Assembly: GCF_001279585.1 (NCBI RefSeq)
Contig: NZ_LGEC01000092.1
Coordinates: 124,001 to 188,000 of the forward strand
Reading direction: 5' to 3'
Origin: Nocardiopsis sp. NRRL B-16309
Lineage (GTDB): Bacteria; Actinomycetota; Actinomycetes; Streptosporangiales; Streptosporangiaceae
Length of the DNA stretch: 64,000 nt
A model generated the notes under the pieces. That model was not told the DNA's origin and made no database searches. It was given only the letters and a program-made list of their open reading frames with translations. Numbering within the stretch: position 1 is the first letter of the stretch; each line of letters opens with the position of its first letter. Made by a program: the position numbers and the translations under genes. Shown piece by piece: positions 26,850-34,932 of the stretch.

Positions 26850-26977
26850 GAGTACCACCCTGAGAGGTGGGGAGCGCGTGAGGCGGGAGGGCCGCTGATC
26901 GCGGTACGGAACCGGTGGTGGTGTCGTGGTGGAGCCACCCGGTGAACGCCTCACGGGACCGGCCCCGGACACGGGGG

Positions 26978-27006
26978 AGGGGTCGGACCGAGCCGGTCCG
27001 ACCCCT
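26978..27006. terminator. Strong bidirectional hairpin
   Basis: AGGGGTCGGACC and its exact complement give a perfect 12-bp stem with a GAGCC loop, between the convergent oxidoreductase and Dps genes. Confidence 0.65.
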
Positions 27007-27017
27007 CACGCGGTGGT

Positions 27018-27611
27018 TCACGAGTGGACGATCGGCGTGTCCACCAGGTGCTCGGCCAGGAACCAGGCCTGGAGCTCCCCGGTCCGGATCACGTCCGACA
27101 CCAGCAGGTCGTTCGTGCCGTCGTCGCCCTGCTCCTGCGTGCGGGCCGCGGCGTCGTGGGCGTCCTGCAGGATGGTCTCGTGTGCTTCGAGCAGGCGCGA
27201 GAGCATCGCGGGCACCTCCTCGACACCGTTCGGGGGCCGGGGGATGTTGGTGATCTCCGCTACGTGCCGGGGATCCCCCACGGCCACGCCGCCCAGCGTC
27301 TGGACGCGCTCGGCGATGCTGTCGACCAGCGCGGTCTGCTCGTCCGCGTGCTTGTCCATCAGCAGGTGCAGCTGGTAGAAGGTCTGGCCCCGCATCAGCC
27401 AGTGGTGCTTCTTGTACAGGCTGTGCAGGATCTGCGTGTCGGCCAGGACCTGGTTGAGGCGCTGGCACGAGTACATCCGCGCGTTGTAGGACAACCCGAC
27501 CGGCAGCTGGCGGACCGACCCGAACTCCTGGATCTCCTTCCCCCTCTGGTGCAGCCACGGCTGGCTGCTGCGTGGCCTGGGCGTCTCCGTCGAACGGTCC
27601 GTGCTCGTCAC
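27018..27611 (-). CDS. Dps-family (ferritin-like) DNA-protecting protein
   Basis: A 197-residue ferritin-like protein. The ferroxidase-site ligands of the Dps family are visible: ILHSLYKKHHWLMRGQTFYQ followed by LMDKHADEQTALVDSIAERV. The flanking tails are longer than in E. coli Dps, with a polar N-terminal extension of about 45 residues (RPRSSQPWLHQRGKEIQEFG) that could bind DNA. The protein oxidises Fe(II) with peroxide and compacts DNA under stress. GTG 27611 follows AAGGGGAGGCACC; upstream in-frame starts lack a ribosome site. Confidence 0.9.
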   Translation of the reverse strand: MTSTDRSTETPRPRSSQPWLHQRGKEIQEFGSVRQLPVGLSYNARMYSCQRLNQVLADTQILHSLYKKHHWLMRGQTFYQLHLLMDKHADEQTALVDSIAERVQTLGGVAVGDPRHVAEITNIPRPPNGVEEVPAMLSRLLEAHETILQDAHDAAARTQEQGDDGTNDLLVSDVIRTGELQAWFLAEHLVDTPIVHS

Positions 27612-27795
27612 GGTGCCTCCCCTTCTGGCGTTCGGTACCTGGAGCACAGCATGAGCTCCGCCGCCCAGTCTGGGACACCGACCGTCTCGGGAACTGCAAA
27701 CCGACACCATGTGCGGACCAAACGTCGGTGGGATTTCCGGCCGGGGCGCCAACGGGCGGCCGGACTCGGGTGGGGCCCCTTGTGCGAGGCGGGAG

Positions 27796-29220
27796 TCACG
27801 GCGCGATGGCGCAGGCGGTCTCCAGGACGAAGCGCGGCCAGGGGCGGTGCGGGTCGTGGCCGGTCAGCTCGCGCACCTGGCGCAGCCGGTAGCGCAGGGT
27901 CTGCGGGTGCACGTGCAGGGCGTCGGCGGCCGTGGTCGCGGCACCGGCCCGGAAGTAGGTGCGCAGTGTCTCCAGCAGGTGGGCGTTGCCGTCGGACAGC
28001 AGCGGGCCCAGGGCCGCCCGCCGGACGGCGTCCGGTGTGACCGGGCCGCCGTTCAGCAGGGCCAGGACGCACGCGTCCGCCTCCCCGAGGACGCCCCACT
28101 CGCCGAAGGCGTGCGCGGGCGCGGTCTCCAGGGCGCCGTCGGCCAGCCGGTAGGCGGCCGACATGCCGGTGAGCGCCCGTGGCGCCAGCGCGCAGCCCCG
28201 CCAGGGGCGTCCGCCGAGCACGGCCGTCACCTGTGCGGCGTCCGCCGGGTCGACCAGGAGGACCGCGCGTCCGGCACGCGTGGTCAGCAGGGGGTCGGCC
28301 CCGGTGGGATCGATCAGGTCGAGCAGGGCCATCGCGCCCGGGACCGACACGGCCGGCCCCGCGCCGGGGCCTGTCGGTGTGCCGTGGCCCGAACCGGAGA
28401 CCGTTGGTGTACCGAGGCCCGTGGCCGATCCCGAACCGTAGCCCGCCACAGCGCCTGGCCCTGGCCCCGAACCTGGTCCCGCAGCTGCTCCCGGCCCTGA
28501 TCCCGCACCAGGGCCCGGCCCTGATCCCGCACGAGGGCCCGGCCCTGATCCCGCACGAGGGCCCGGCCCTGATCCCGCGCCGGACCCGGGAACCGGGCGG
28601 TGCTCGGCACCTGAGGGCTCGGCCGCGGGCTCGGCCACGACCAGGACGGCCGGATCGGGCGGGGTGATGCCCAGGATGCGCGCGCGGTCGCGGACCGCCC
28701 CGCGCGAGGACTGGCGGCCGATGAGCAGGTCGTCGAGGAACGTCCGCCGGGCCCGCTCGACGTCGGTGTCCAGCATCCGTGCGGCCTCGGTGTGGCCCAC
28801 CGACAGGCTCTCGGAGATCTGGTCGATGGCGGTCAGCCACAGTTCGCTCAGAGCGAACACGTCCGCGGCGTCGAGCCGGTCGGCCGAGGCCCGCGCCACC
28901 AGCCGGACCGCCGCCGCGGACCCCACCCGGTGGGCCCGCACCACCGCGTCGATGGAGCGGCCGTCCGCCGCCCGCGCACGTCCCACACCGCGCAACCGCT
29001 CCACGTCCTCCGGAGCCAGCCCGGTGGCGCCGCCCACCCACAGTTCCAGCGAACGGGTGACCAGCCACCCGGCGATCGCGCGGACCTCCGTCAGCTGCGA
29101 CTCGTGCAGCGCCTGGTAGGCGGGCACGCGCTCGTACACCTCGGCGACGATCCGGTCCACCAGGGCGGCACGGTCGCGCGCCAGCTCGGCACCCACGAGG
29201 GCGCGCTCCTCGCGGCCCAT
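27796..29220 (-). CDS. PucR-type helix-turn-helix regulator with repeat-encoded linker
   Basis: A 474-residue protein. The N-terminal half is a helical domain common to actinobacterial CdaR/PucR regulators (RAIAGWLVTRSLELWVGGA). A degenerate GGDEF-like region follows, and the C-terminal PucR HTH is at about 410-470 (LLETLRTYFRAGAATTAADA, then HPQTLRYRLRQV). Between them, near residues 205-285, is a Gly/Ser/Pro-rich stretch partly encoded by four 24-bp repeats; it interrupts the GGDEF-like domain and is unusual for the family. ATG 29220 follows GGAAGGGGTGGGCCG. Targets are unknown. Confidence 0.85.
   Translation of the reverse strand: MGREERALVGAELARDRAALVDRIVAEVYERVPAYQALHESQLTEVRAIAGWLVTRSLELWVGGATGLAPEDVERLRGVGRARAADGRSIDAVVRAHRVGSAAAVRLVARASADRLDAADVFALSELWLTAIDQISESLSVGHTEAARMLDTDVERARRTFLDDLLIGRQSSRGAVRDRARILGITPPDPAVLVVAEPAAEPSGAEHRPVPGSGAGSGPGPRAGSGPGPRAGSGPGPGAGSGPGAAAGPGSGPGPGAVAGYGSGSATGLGTPTVSGSGHGTPTGPGAGPAVSVPGAMALLDLIDPTGADPLLTTRAGRAVLLVDPADAAQVTAVLGGRPWRGCALAPRALTGMSAAYRLADGALETAPAHAFGEWGVLGEADACVLALLNGGPVTPDAVRRAALGPLLSDGNAHLLETLRTYFRAGAATTAADALHVHPQTLRYRLRQVRELTGHDPHRPWPRFVLETACAIAP
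28495..28590. repeat. 24-bp minisatellite inside the PucR-type gene
   Basis: Four tandem copies of a 24-bp unit beginning CCCTGATCCCGCACGAGGGC, the first and last slightly diverged. Each adds eight residues of the AGSGPGPR type to the linker. The unit length is a multiple of three, so copy-number changes would keep the frame. Confidence 0.85.
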
Positions 29221-29449
29221 CGGCCCACCCCTTCCGCAGCGGAACGGGGCCGAGCGTACCGCGTGCCGTTCGGGGCGACCGCCGGCGGCGGCCCATCGCT
29301 GGTCACGGGAGTAAAAAGCGCGCACAGGCACGGCCTATCTACGGGCCGGTCAGGCTCCGACATGGCAGTATGCGACTGTGGCAGGGGGCTGCCGCGACAC
29401 ACGAACCAGGATGAAACTCGCGCTCAGGGTCAACGGGGGATGAAGAGCG

Positions 29450-30277
29450 ATGACGGTTCCCGGCATCACGTTGAACAATGGACTACGAATCCCGCAACTG
29501 GGGTTCGGTGTCTGGCAGGTGCGCGACGACGACGTGGTCCACGCCGTGTCGACCGCGTTGGAGACGGGCTACCGCAGTATCGACACCGCGGCCGCCTACG
29601 GCAACGAGGCGGGCGTCGGTGAGGCGGTGCGCCGGTCGGGGCTCGACCGCGACGACGTGTTCGTCACCTCGAAGCTGGCCAACCCCGACCAGGGCTACGA
29701 CGCCACGCTGCGCGCGCTGGACGCCAGTCTGCAACGCCTGAGGATGGACCGGCTGGACCTGTACCTCATCCACTGGCCCCTGCCGGGGCGCGACCTGTAC
29801 GTGCCCACCTGGAAGGCCCTGGAGCGCCTCTACGCCGAGGGCCGCGTCCGCGCCATCGGCGTGTGCAACTTCCAGCCCGCGCACCTGGAACGGGTCATGG
29901 AGGAGGGCGGCATCGCCCCGATGGTCAACCAGGTCGAGCTGCACCCGCTGCTCACCCAGTCGGACCTGCGCGCCTTCGACGCCAAGCACGGCATCGTCAC
30001 CGAGGCCTGGAGTCCGCTGGGCCAGGGCAACCTCCTGGACCACCCGACCATCACCGCCATCGCCCGCGAGTACGAGCGCACGCCCGCCCAGATCCTGCTG
30101 CGCTGGCACATCCAGCTCGGCAACGTGGTCATCCCCAAGTCGGTGACACCGGAGCGGATCAGGTCCAACTTCGAGATCTTCGACTTCGAGCTCGCCGAGG
30201 CGGACATGGACCGCGTCAGCGGGCTCAACACCGACAGCCGCTACGGCCCCGACCCCGACGAGTTCGACGGCGACTGA
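29450..30277 (+). CDS. Aldo/keto reductase (2,5-diketo-D-gluconate reductase-like)
   Basis: A 275-residue AKR of the DkgA/AKR5 type. Catalytic residues are in YRSIDTAAAYGNEAG (Asp, Tyr), VFVTSKLAN (Lys) and LYLIHWPLP (His). The cofactor loop VVIPKSVTPERIRSNFEIFD is diagnostic for NADPH-using members. Length and motif order are normal. GGGGGATGAAGAGCG precedes the ATG. It is divergent from the PucR gene with about 230 bp between starts, so co-regulation is possible. Likely a general carbonyl reductase. Confidence 0.92.
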   Translation: MTVPGITLNNGLRIPQLGFGVWQVRDDDVVHAVSTALETGYRSIDTAAAYGNEAGVGEAVRRSGLDRDDVFVTSKLANPDQGYDATLRALDASLQRLRMDRLDLYLIHWPLPGRDLYVPTWKALERLYAEGRVRAIGVCNFQPAHLERVMEEGGIAPMVNQVELHPLLTQSDLRAFDAKHGIVTEAWSPLGQGNLLDHPTITAIAREYERTPAQILLRWHIQLGNVVIPKSVTPERIRSNFEIFDFELAEADMDRVSGLNTDSRYGPDPDEFDGD

Positions 30278-30297
30278 CCGGCCGCGCGGGTCAGTCG
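30271..30297. terminator. Bidirectional hairpin containing both stop codons
   Basis: CGACTGACC and GGTCAGTCG form a perfect 9-bp stem with a 9-nt loop. The stem includes the stop codons of the convergent aldo/keto reductase and small membrane protein genes, so the terminator doubles as coding sequence. Confidence 0.6.
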
Positions 30298-30452
30298 CGC
30301 AGCTCGCGCACCTTGCGGGCGTCGGACAGGACGGTCTCGGTGCCCTTGCGGCGGAGGCGGCCGACGTAGACGCCGCCGCCGATGAAGATGGCGACGACCA
30401 GCCCCAGGACGGCGATGAGCGCGAGAGCGGACAGCAGCACAGTGATCGACAT
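30291..30452 (-). CDS. Small single-pass membrane protein, hypothetical
   Basis: A 53-residue protein with an N-terminal transmembrane helix (about residues 3-27, VLLSALALIAVLGLVVAIFI) followed by GGGVYVGRLRRKG and a short charged tail. Positive charges after the helix predict an outside-N, inside-C topology. Small proteins of this shape are common next to housekeeping genes in actinobacteria and have no assigned function. The ATG at 30452 is chosen because it immediately precedes the helix; the upstream in-frame extension looks non-coding. Confidence 0.55.
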   Translation of the reverse strand: MSITVLLSALALIAVLGLVVAIFIGGGVYVGRLRRKGTETVLSDARKVRELRD

Positions 30453-30556
30453 GCGTCCATCGTATCCGCACGTCCCACGGCAGTCCTCCCGGTGTGGGCC
30501 GCCCGTGTCGGGACGCGCGACCGAGGACGTTCCGTGACGAAACAGAGGGGCCGTCG

Positions 30557-31093
30557 GTGGACCGGACACCGCACAAGATCATCAACCCGCTGTCCCTGGC
30601 CGAGCCGGTGGGGTACGCGCACGCGCTCATGGTCACGCCCGGGCGCACCGTCCAGATCGGCGGGCAGACCGCGCGCCGCCCCGACGGGGCGGTCGTCGGC
30701 GAGAGCGTCGTCCAGCAGTTCGACCAGGCGCTGGCCAACGCGGTGGAGGCGCTGCGCGCCGCGGGCGCTGAACCCGGGCACGTGGTGAGCATGCAGGTGT
30801 ACACCACCGCCATCAGGGCCTACCGGGTCAACCTCCGGACCCTGGGGTCGGTCTACCGCCGCCACATGGGCCGCTACTACCCGCCGATGTCGGTCGTGGG
30901 CGTCACCGACCTGCTCGACCCCGCCGCGCTCGTCGAGGTGGTCTGCACGGCCGTGGTCCCGGACATGCGCGACGCCGACACCCTCGACGACGAGGAGGCG
31001 TGGGAACTGGTCGAGGAGATCGACGAGTCCCTGGTCGCCGGCCGCTTCGGCGACCGCGAACCCGCGGCGGAACACCAGAGGTCCGGTTCCTAG
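30557..31093 (+). CDS. RidA-family protein (YjgF/endoribonuclease L-PSP fold)
   Basis: A 178-residue trimeric RidA-like protein. Conserved blocks include RTVQIGGQTARRPDG, SVVQQFDQALANAVEALRAA, HVVSMQVYTTAI and YYPPMSVVGVTDLLDPAALVEV. The arginine that defines active enamine/imine deaminases would fall after MSVVGVTDL, where it is replaced, so it belongs to a divergent subgroup. A 45-residue acidic C-terminal extension is added. GTG 30557 follows AGAGGGGCCGTCG. A divergent or unlinked metabolic partner is not evident. Confidence 0.82.
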   Translation: MDRTPHKIINPLSLAEPVGYAHALMVTPGRTVQIGGQTARRPDGAVVGESVVQQFDQALANAVEALRAAGAEPGHVVSMQVYTTAIRAYRVNLRTLGSVYRRHMGRYYPPMSVVGVTDLLDPAALVEVVCTAVVPDMRDADTLDDEEAWELVEEIDESLVAGRFGDREPAAEHQRSGS

Positions 31094-31195
31094 CGGTCCA
31101 GACGGAGGGGCCCGCCCGGGCCCGCGCCCGTTCGCGCCGCATGTCGGGCTCGGACTTCGGGGCCGCATCTGATTCGGCCCTCGGCCGGGTCCCGG

Positions 31196-31352
31196 CCCCG
31201 GTCATGAGCCGTGCCCGACCCGGCTCGCTTCACCCGCTTGACCTGGCCATCGGCCCGGCGCCGCACCCCGGTCATGAGCCGTGCTCGACCACGGCCCCCG
31301 GTTCCGTGCCCGACCCGGCTCGCTTCACCCGCTCGGCCCGGCCCCCGGTTCC
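31196..31352. repeat. Complex repeats over the 3' end of the EamA gene
   Basis: CCCCGGTCATGAGCCGTGC occurs at 31196 and 31266, and contains the EamA stop codon (minus strand TGA) in the second position. GTGCCCGACCCGGCTCGC with the following TTCACCCGCT occurs at 31211 and 31306. GGCCCCCGGTTCC occurs at 31293 and 31340. The pattern looks like nested duplications of the gene's 3' end. The 180-bp gap to the RidA stop holds only this. Confidence 0.75.
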
Positions 31353-32303
31353 ATGTGCGCCGCGGTCAGGATCCGTGCCCGACCTGACTCTCGCTCGGCT
31401 CGCCGCACCGGCGGGCATCCGCGTGCTCGCCGCCGGTCGCGACGGCAGCAGCACCAGCGCCACGGCCGCCGCGCAGACCGCGGTCCCGGCCAGGGCGCCG
31501 ACGCCCATCGCCTCACGGAACATGACCCAGGTCCACACCAGCGTGGTCGGCGGCGTCAGGTACAGCAGCGCCGACACACGCGCCACGCCGAAGCGGGCGA
31601 GGTTCGCCCAGTAGAGCCCGTATCCGCCGAGCGTCGACAGCACCACCACCCACGCCACGGCCGCCCAGAACCCCGGAGCGGCCGGGGGCGCCAGCGTCCC
31701 GGTGGCGGCGGCCAGGCCCGTGAACAGGACCGCGCTCACCGCGCACTGCACGGCCAGCGCGGTCACCACGGACCCGCCGGGTCGGGTGCGGCGCTCCACG
31801 AGCGTCGCCGCCACCAGGGAGAGCATCGCGCCGAACGGCAGCGCGTAGCCCCACCAGGGCGCCGCGCCGGGGCGCAGCAGATCCGACCCGACCACGAGCC
31901 CCACACCGCCCAGGCCCACCACCAGGCCCGCGGTCTGGCGGGCCCGCACCCGTTCGCCCAGCAGCGGCACCGCCAGCGCGGTGGCCACCAGCGGCTGCAG
32001 GGACGCGACCAGGGCGCTGGTGCCCGCCGCGACCCCGACCTGGGCCGCGGCGACCACCCCGTACAGGTAGCCGCCCTGCGCCAGGACACCGAGCGCGGCG
32101 TGCAGGACCAGGTCCCGCCGGGACATCCGGGTGCCCCGGTACACGCACCAGGCCGCCAGCATCCCGGCGACCACGAGGAAGCGCCAGGCGAGCAGGGTCG
32201 TGGCCGGGGCCTGCCGCGTGCCGAGTTCGGCTCCGACGAAGCCGGAACTCCACATCACGACCAGTCCCGCGGCGAGCAGGACGGGCACCAGGGAACGCGG
32301 CAC
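31272..32303 (-). CDS. EamA/DMT-family transporter
   Basis: A 343-residue membrane protein with about ten transmembrane helices and two EamA repeats. It begins LVPVLLAAGLVVMWSSGFVG and includes TSALVASLQPLVATALAVPL and SALLYLTPPTTLVWTWVMF. The family exports amino acids and other metabolites. GTG 32303 follows GGGGGGAGGATCCC. The last 45 residues after the final helix are a basic Arg/Gly-rich tail encoded by repeats, unusual for the family and probably a recent extension. It is divergent from a TetR gene that likely controls it. Confidence 0.88.
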   Translation of the reverse strand: MPRSLVPVLLAAGLVVMWSSGFVGAELGTRQAPATTLLAWRFLVVAGMLAAWCVYRGTRMSRRDLVLHAALGVLAQGGYLYGVVAAAQVGVAAGTSALVASLQPLVATALAVPLLGERVRARQTAGLVVGLGGVGLVVGSDLLRPGAAPWWGYALPFGAMLSLVAATLVERRTRPGGSVVTALAVQCAVSAVLFTGLAAATGTLAPPAAPGFWAAVAWVVVLSTLGGYGLYWANLARFGVARVSALLYLTPPTTLVWTWVMFREAMGVGALAGTAVCAAAVALVLLPSRPAASTRMPAGAASRARVRSGTDPDRGAHGTGGRAERVKRAGSGTEPGAVVEHGS

Positions 32304-32361
32304 GGGATCCTCCCCCCGACACTGGGGCGCCGCCGTCCGGCGCCCTCTCCGGCAGGTAACC

Positions 32362-32376
32362 ACACCGGTCGGTATA
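32362..32376. promoter_or_regulatory. TetR-type operator candidate in divergent spacer
   Basis: ACACCGGTCGGTATA contains ACCGGTCGGT, a half-palindromic word seen in many TetR-family operators (on the other strand ACCGACCGGT). It overlaps a TATACT -10-like element in the 146-bp spacer between the EamA and TetR genes. Confidence 0.5.
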
Positions 32377-32449
32377 CTCGCGATGTAGTGGGCCGGTCCC
32401 GCCGGACCGCGCCCGGTACCGGAGCAGTCCACCCGACGGAAGGGCCACC

Positions 32450-33085
32450 ATGGCCGTCGCCAAGCCCCAGTCCACGCGCCGATCCCGGCCGCAGGAGCGG
32501 CCGCTGACCCTGACCCCGGCCGCGCGCCGCATCCTCGACGTGGCCGGCGACCTCTTCTACACCCGCGGCATCAACACCGTCGGCATGGAACTGGTCGCCG
32601 AACGCGCGGAGGTCACCAAGAAGACCATCTACGACCGGTTCGGCTCCAAACAGCGGCTCGTCGTGGAGTACCTGCGCGAGCGCGACGCCCGCTGGCGGGC
32701 CCACCTGACCGGCCACGTCGAGCGCGCCGACGACTCCCCGCGCGCCCGCGTCGCCGCCACCTACGACGCCCTGGACACGTGGATGGGCCAGGAGAACCAG
32801 CGCGGCTGCGCCATGGTCAACGCCTACGCCGAACTGTCCGACCCCGACCACCCCGGCCGCGCCGTGGCCGAGGAGCAGAAGCGGTGGCTGCGCGACCTCT
32901 ACACCGGCCTGGCCGCCCGGACGGGGGCCGAGGATCCGCGGGAACTGGCCGACGCCCTGGCGATGCTGCACGAGGGCGCGGTCGTGGCGCGCAACGTCAC
33001 CGGTGTGGCGGACGCCGCCCGTATCGCCCGCTCCGCGGCCGACGCGCTCGTGACGGCCCGCATGGCGCCGACGGATCAGGCGTAG
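32450..33085 (+). CDS. TetR/AcrR-family transcriptional regulator
   Basis: A 211-residue regulator. The N-terminal HTH is canonical: ILDVAGDLFYTRGINTVGME, then TKKTIYDRFGSKQRLVVEYL. The helical ligand-binding domain includes WMGQENQRGCAMVNAYAELS, a wording common in the subgroup that represses adjacent transporters. It is divergent from the EamA transporter, the probable target. Its 3' end overlaps the convergent sulfotransferase gene by 10 nt. Confidence 0.92.
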   Translation: MAVAKPQSTRRSRPQERPLTLTPAARRILDVAGDLFYTRGINTVGMELVAERAEVTKKTIYDRFGSKQRLVVEYLRERDARWRAHLTGHVERADDSPRARVAATYDALDTWMGQENQRGCAMVNAYAELSDPDHPGRAVAEEQKRWLRDLYTGLAARTGAEDPRELADALAMLHEGAVVARNVTGVADAARIARSAADALVTARMAPTDQA

Positions 33086-33960
33086 CCGAGCCTCGACAGC
33101 TCCACCGAGGCCACCTCGTGGACGTCGCCGTGGTCGTCGCGGGTCAGGTGCTCGCGCCAGGCACCGATGCCCCAGGACCGGTCCGTCAGCAGTTCGGTGG
33201 CCGACACCCGCGCCCCGGTGAACGCGCGCAGGCGTTCGGCGGTGTCGACCTCGCCGCCGTGCACGTCCTCGTAGCGCAGCGTCAGCAGGCGCTCGGGACC
33301 GATCTCCCGGCGCAGGCGCGCCGACATCCGTACCGCGCCCCGCCAGCGCATCGCGCACTTGGCGGGCGTGGAGCCCTCGGAGAACGCCGAGAGGTCCGAC
33401 TCGTCCTCCAGACCGAAGAAGTGGTTGGGGAACTCGTGGTCGACCTTCATGAAGCTCGGCTTGAGCCAGGCGAGCGAGCGCTCGTCCTCCATCATCGCCG
33501 TGACGACGTCGCGGCCGTCCCGGATGATCTGCACGAAGAGCGCGTCGGGGAAGGCCGCGTGCAGGGCCGGGGCGCAGTAGAGCAGGTCGGGGCTGGCGTC
33601 CCCGTACCGGCGCACCTCCGCACTGTGCTCGCAGGGCTCGGCGGAGGTGTTGGCGGGCACGCGGGCCCACGGCCCGGGGCACCGCGGGCAGGTCAGCGGG
33701 GTGAGCTGCCAGGCCTCGGCGTAGGCCTCGCGCAGCAGGGTCGCCGTCGCCGACACCTTCTCGGTGGCGAGGGAGGGGCGTCTGGCCACCGCGTACACGG
33801 TGTTGAGCACACCGGAGGCGCCCGCGCCCAGATGGAAGCCGGGAGCGCGGGACAGGGCCCGGGCGATCACCGGGACCCCGGAGTGGGGCGCGCCCAGGAC
33901 GAACACCGGGCGCTGGACCTTGGTCCCGTTGACCACGAGGATGTAGGAGGGCTGCTTCAT
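33076..33960 (-). CDS. Sulfotransferase family protein
   Basis: A 294-residue protein. The 5'-phosphosulfate loop appears as PVFVLGAPHSGVPVIARAL, with the usual PRSGTT core altered to PHSGVP. The 3'-phosphate motif is in LFVQIIRDGRDVVTAMM. The C-terminal helix-rich part ends with SRLGYA. A Cys pair in LTCPRCPGPW plus later Cys is an insertion. It should transfer sulfate from PAPS to a small molecule or glycan. The ATG at 33960 is chosen; the larger open frame upstream is antisense to the sirtuin gene. The sulfate acceptor is unknown. Confidence 0.8.
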   Translation of the reverse strand: MKQPSYILVVNGTKVQRPVFVLGAPHSGVPVIARALSRAPGFHLGAGASGVLNTVYAVARRPSLATEKVSATATLLREAYAEAWQLTPLTCPRCPGPWARVPANTSAEPCEHSAEVRRYGDASPDLLYCAPALHAAFPDALFVQIIRDGRDVVTAMMEDERSLAWLKPSFMKVDHEFPNHFFGLEDESDLSAFSEGSTPAKCAMRWRGAVRMSARLRREIGPERLLTLRYEDVHGGEVDTAERLRAFTGARVSATELLTDRSWGIGAWREHLTRDDHGDVHEVASVELSRLGYA

Positions 33961-34125
33961 GATTGTGTCGATTTTCGCACCCTTTGCCCTTCTCGTGCGC
34001 ATCGGCCGGGCATTTCGCCCGAAGCCCCCCGGATGCACCGAGGGTACGGCGTCCGGAGGACGACCACCCGCTCCGGACCGCCGTGCCGGGCGAAACCGGT
34101 GGGAAAGTCGCTGCAACAATGAGGT

Positions 34126-34932
34126 ATGGCCTCGATCACCACCGACCCCATGCTGTTCGCCGACCCCGAGGGCTTCGAGCGGGCCGCCGAACTGATGGCC
34201 TCCGCCGGCCGCATCACCGTGCTCACCGGAGCGGGCGTGTCCACGGACTCGGGCATCCCGGACTTCCGCGGCCCCCAGGGCGTCTGGACCAAGGATCCCG
34301 GCGCCGAGGCGATGGCCGACTTCGACACGTACATGGCGGACGTGACCATCCGCCGCCAGGTGTGGATGGCACGCCGCTCCCACCAGGCGTGGAGCGCCGA
34401 GCCCAACGCCGCGCACCGCGCCCTGGCCGACCTGGCCGGCACGGGCCGGCTGCGGGCGCTGATCACCCAGAACATCGACGGGCTGCACCAGCGCGGCGGG
34501 GCGCCCGCCCGCGAGGTCATCGAGGTCCACGGCACGCTGCTGTGGGTGCGGTGCATGCGCTGCGCCCTGCGCACCCCGGCCGAGGAGGTCCTCGCCCGCC
34601 TGGACGAGGAGTCCGACCCCAAATGCCTGCGCTGCGGCGGCATCCAGAAGTCGGACACCATCTCCTTCGGCCAGCGCCTCGACCCCGAGGTCATCGAGCG
34701 GGCCGCCCAGGCCGCGCGCGAGTGCGACGTGTTCGTGGCCGTGGGGACGTCCCTGTCGGTGCACCCGGTCGCGGGGCTGTGCGACGTGGCGATGATGGCG
34801 CGGGCGAGCCTGCTCGTGGTCAACGCCGAGCCGACGCCGTACGACGACTTCGCCACCGCGGTGCTGCACGACCCCATCGGCGACGTCGTCCCGGCCCTGG
34901 TCGAACGGGTCAGGGCCGCGGCCGGGGCCTGA
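34126..34932 (+). CDS. cobB: NAD-dependent protein deacylase, SIR2 family
   Basis: A 268-residue sirtuin. NAD-binding motif ITVLTGAGVSTDSGIPDFRG, catalytic TQNIDGLHQRGG and VHGTLLWVRCMRC are all present. Four zinc cysteines are in CMRC and CLRCGG, and the C-terminal VGTSLSVHPVAG and VVNAEPTPYD close the Rossmann fold. It removes acyl groups from lysines using NAD. It resembles the class with a short N-terminus common in actinobacteria. Its last 23 nt overlap the 3' end of the convergent NACHT gene. Confidence 0.92.
   Translation: MASITTDPMLFADPEGFERAAELMASAGRITVLTGAGVSTDSGIPDFRGPQGVWTKDPGAEAMADFDTYMADVTIRRQVWMARRSHQAWSAEPNAAHRALADLAGTGRLRALITQNIDGLHQRGGAPAREVIEVHGTLLWVRCMRCALRTPAEEVLARLDEESDPKCLRCGGIQKSDTISFGQRLDPEVIERAAQAARECDVFVAVGTSLSVHPVAGLCDVAMMARASLLVVNAEPTPYDDFATAVLHDPIGDVVPALVERVRAAAGA

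Noticed and set aside
20761..27017. Natural-product biosynthetic cluster
   Set aside because: An esterase, a MerR regulator, tailoring-like oxidoreductases and a sulfotransferase occur, but no polyketide, peptide or terpene core enzyme is in the window.
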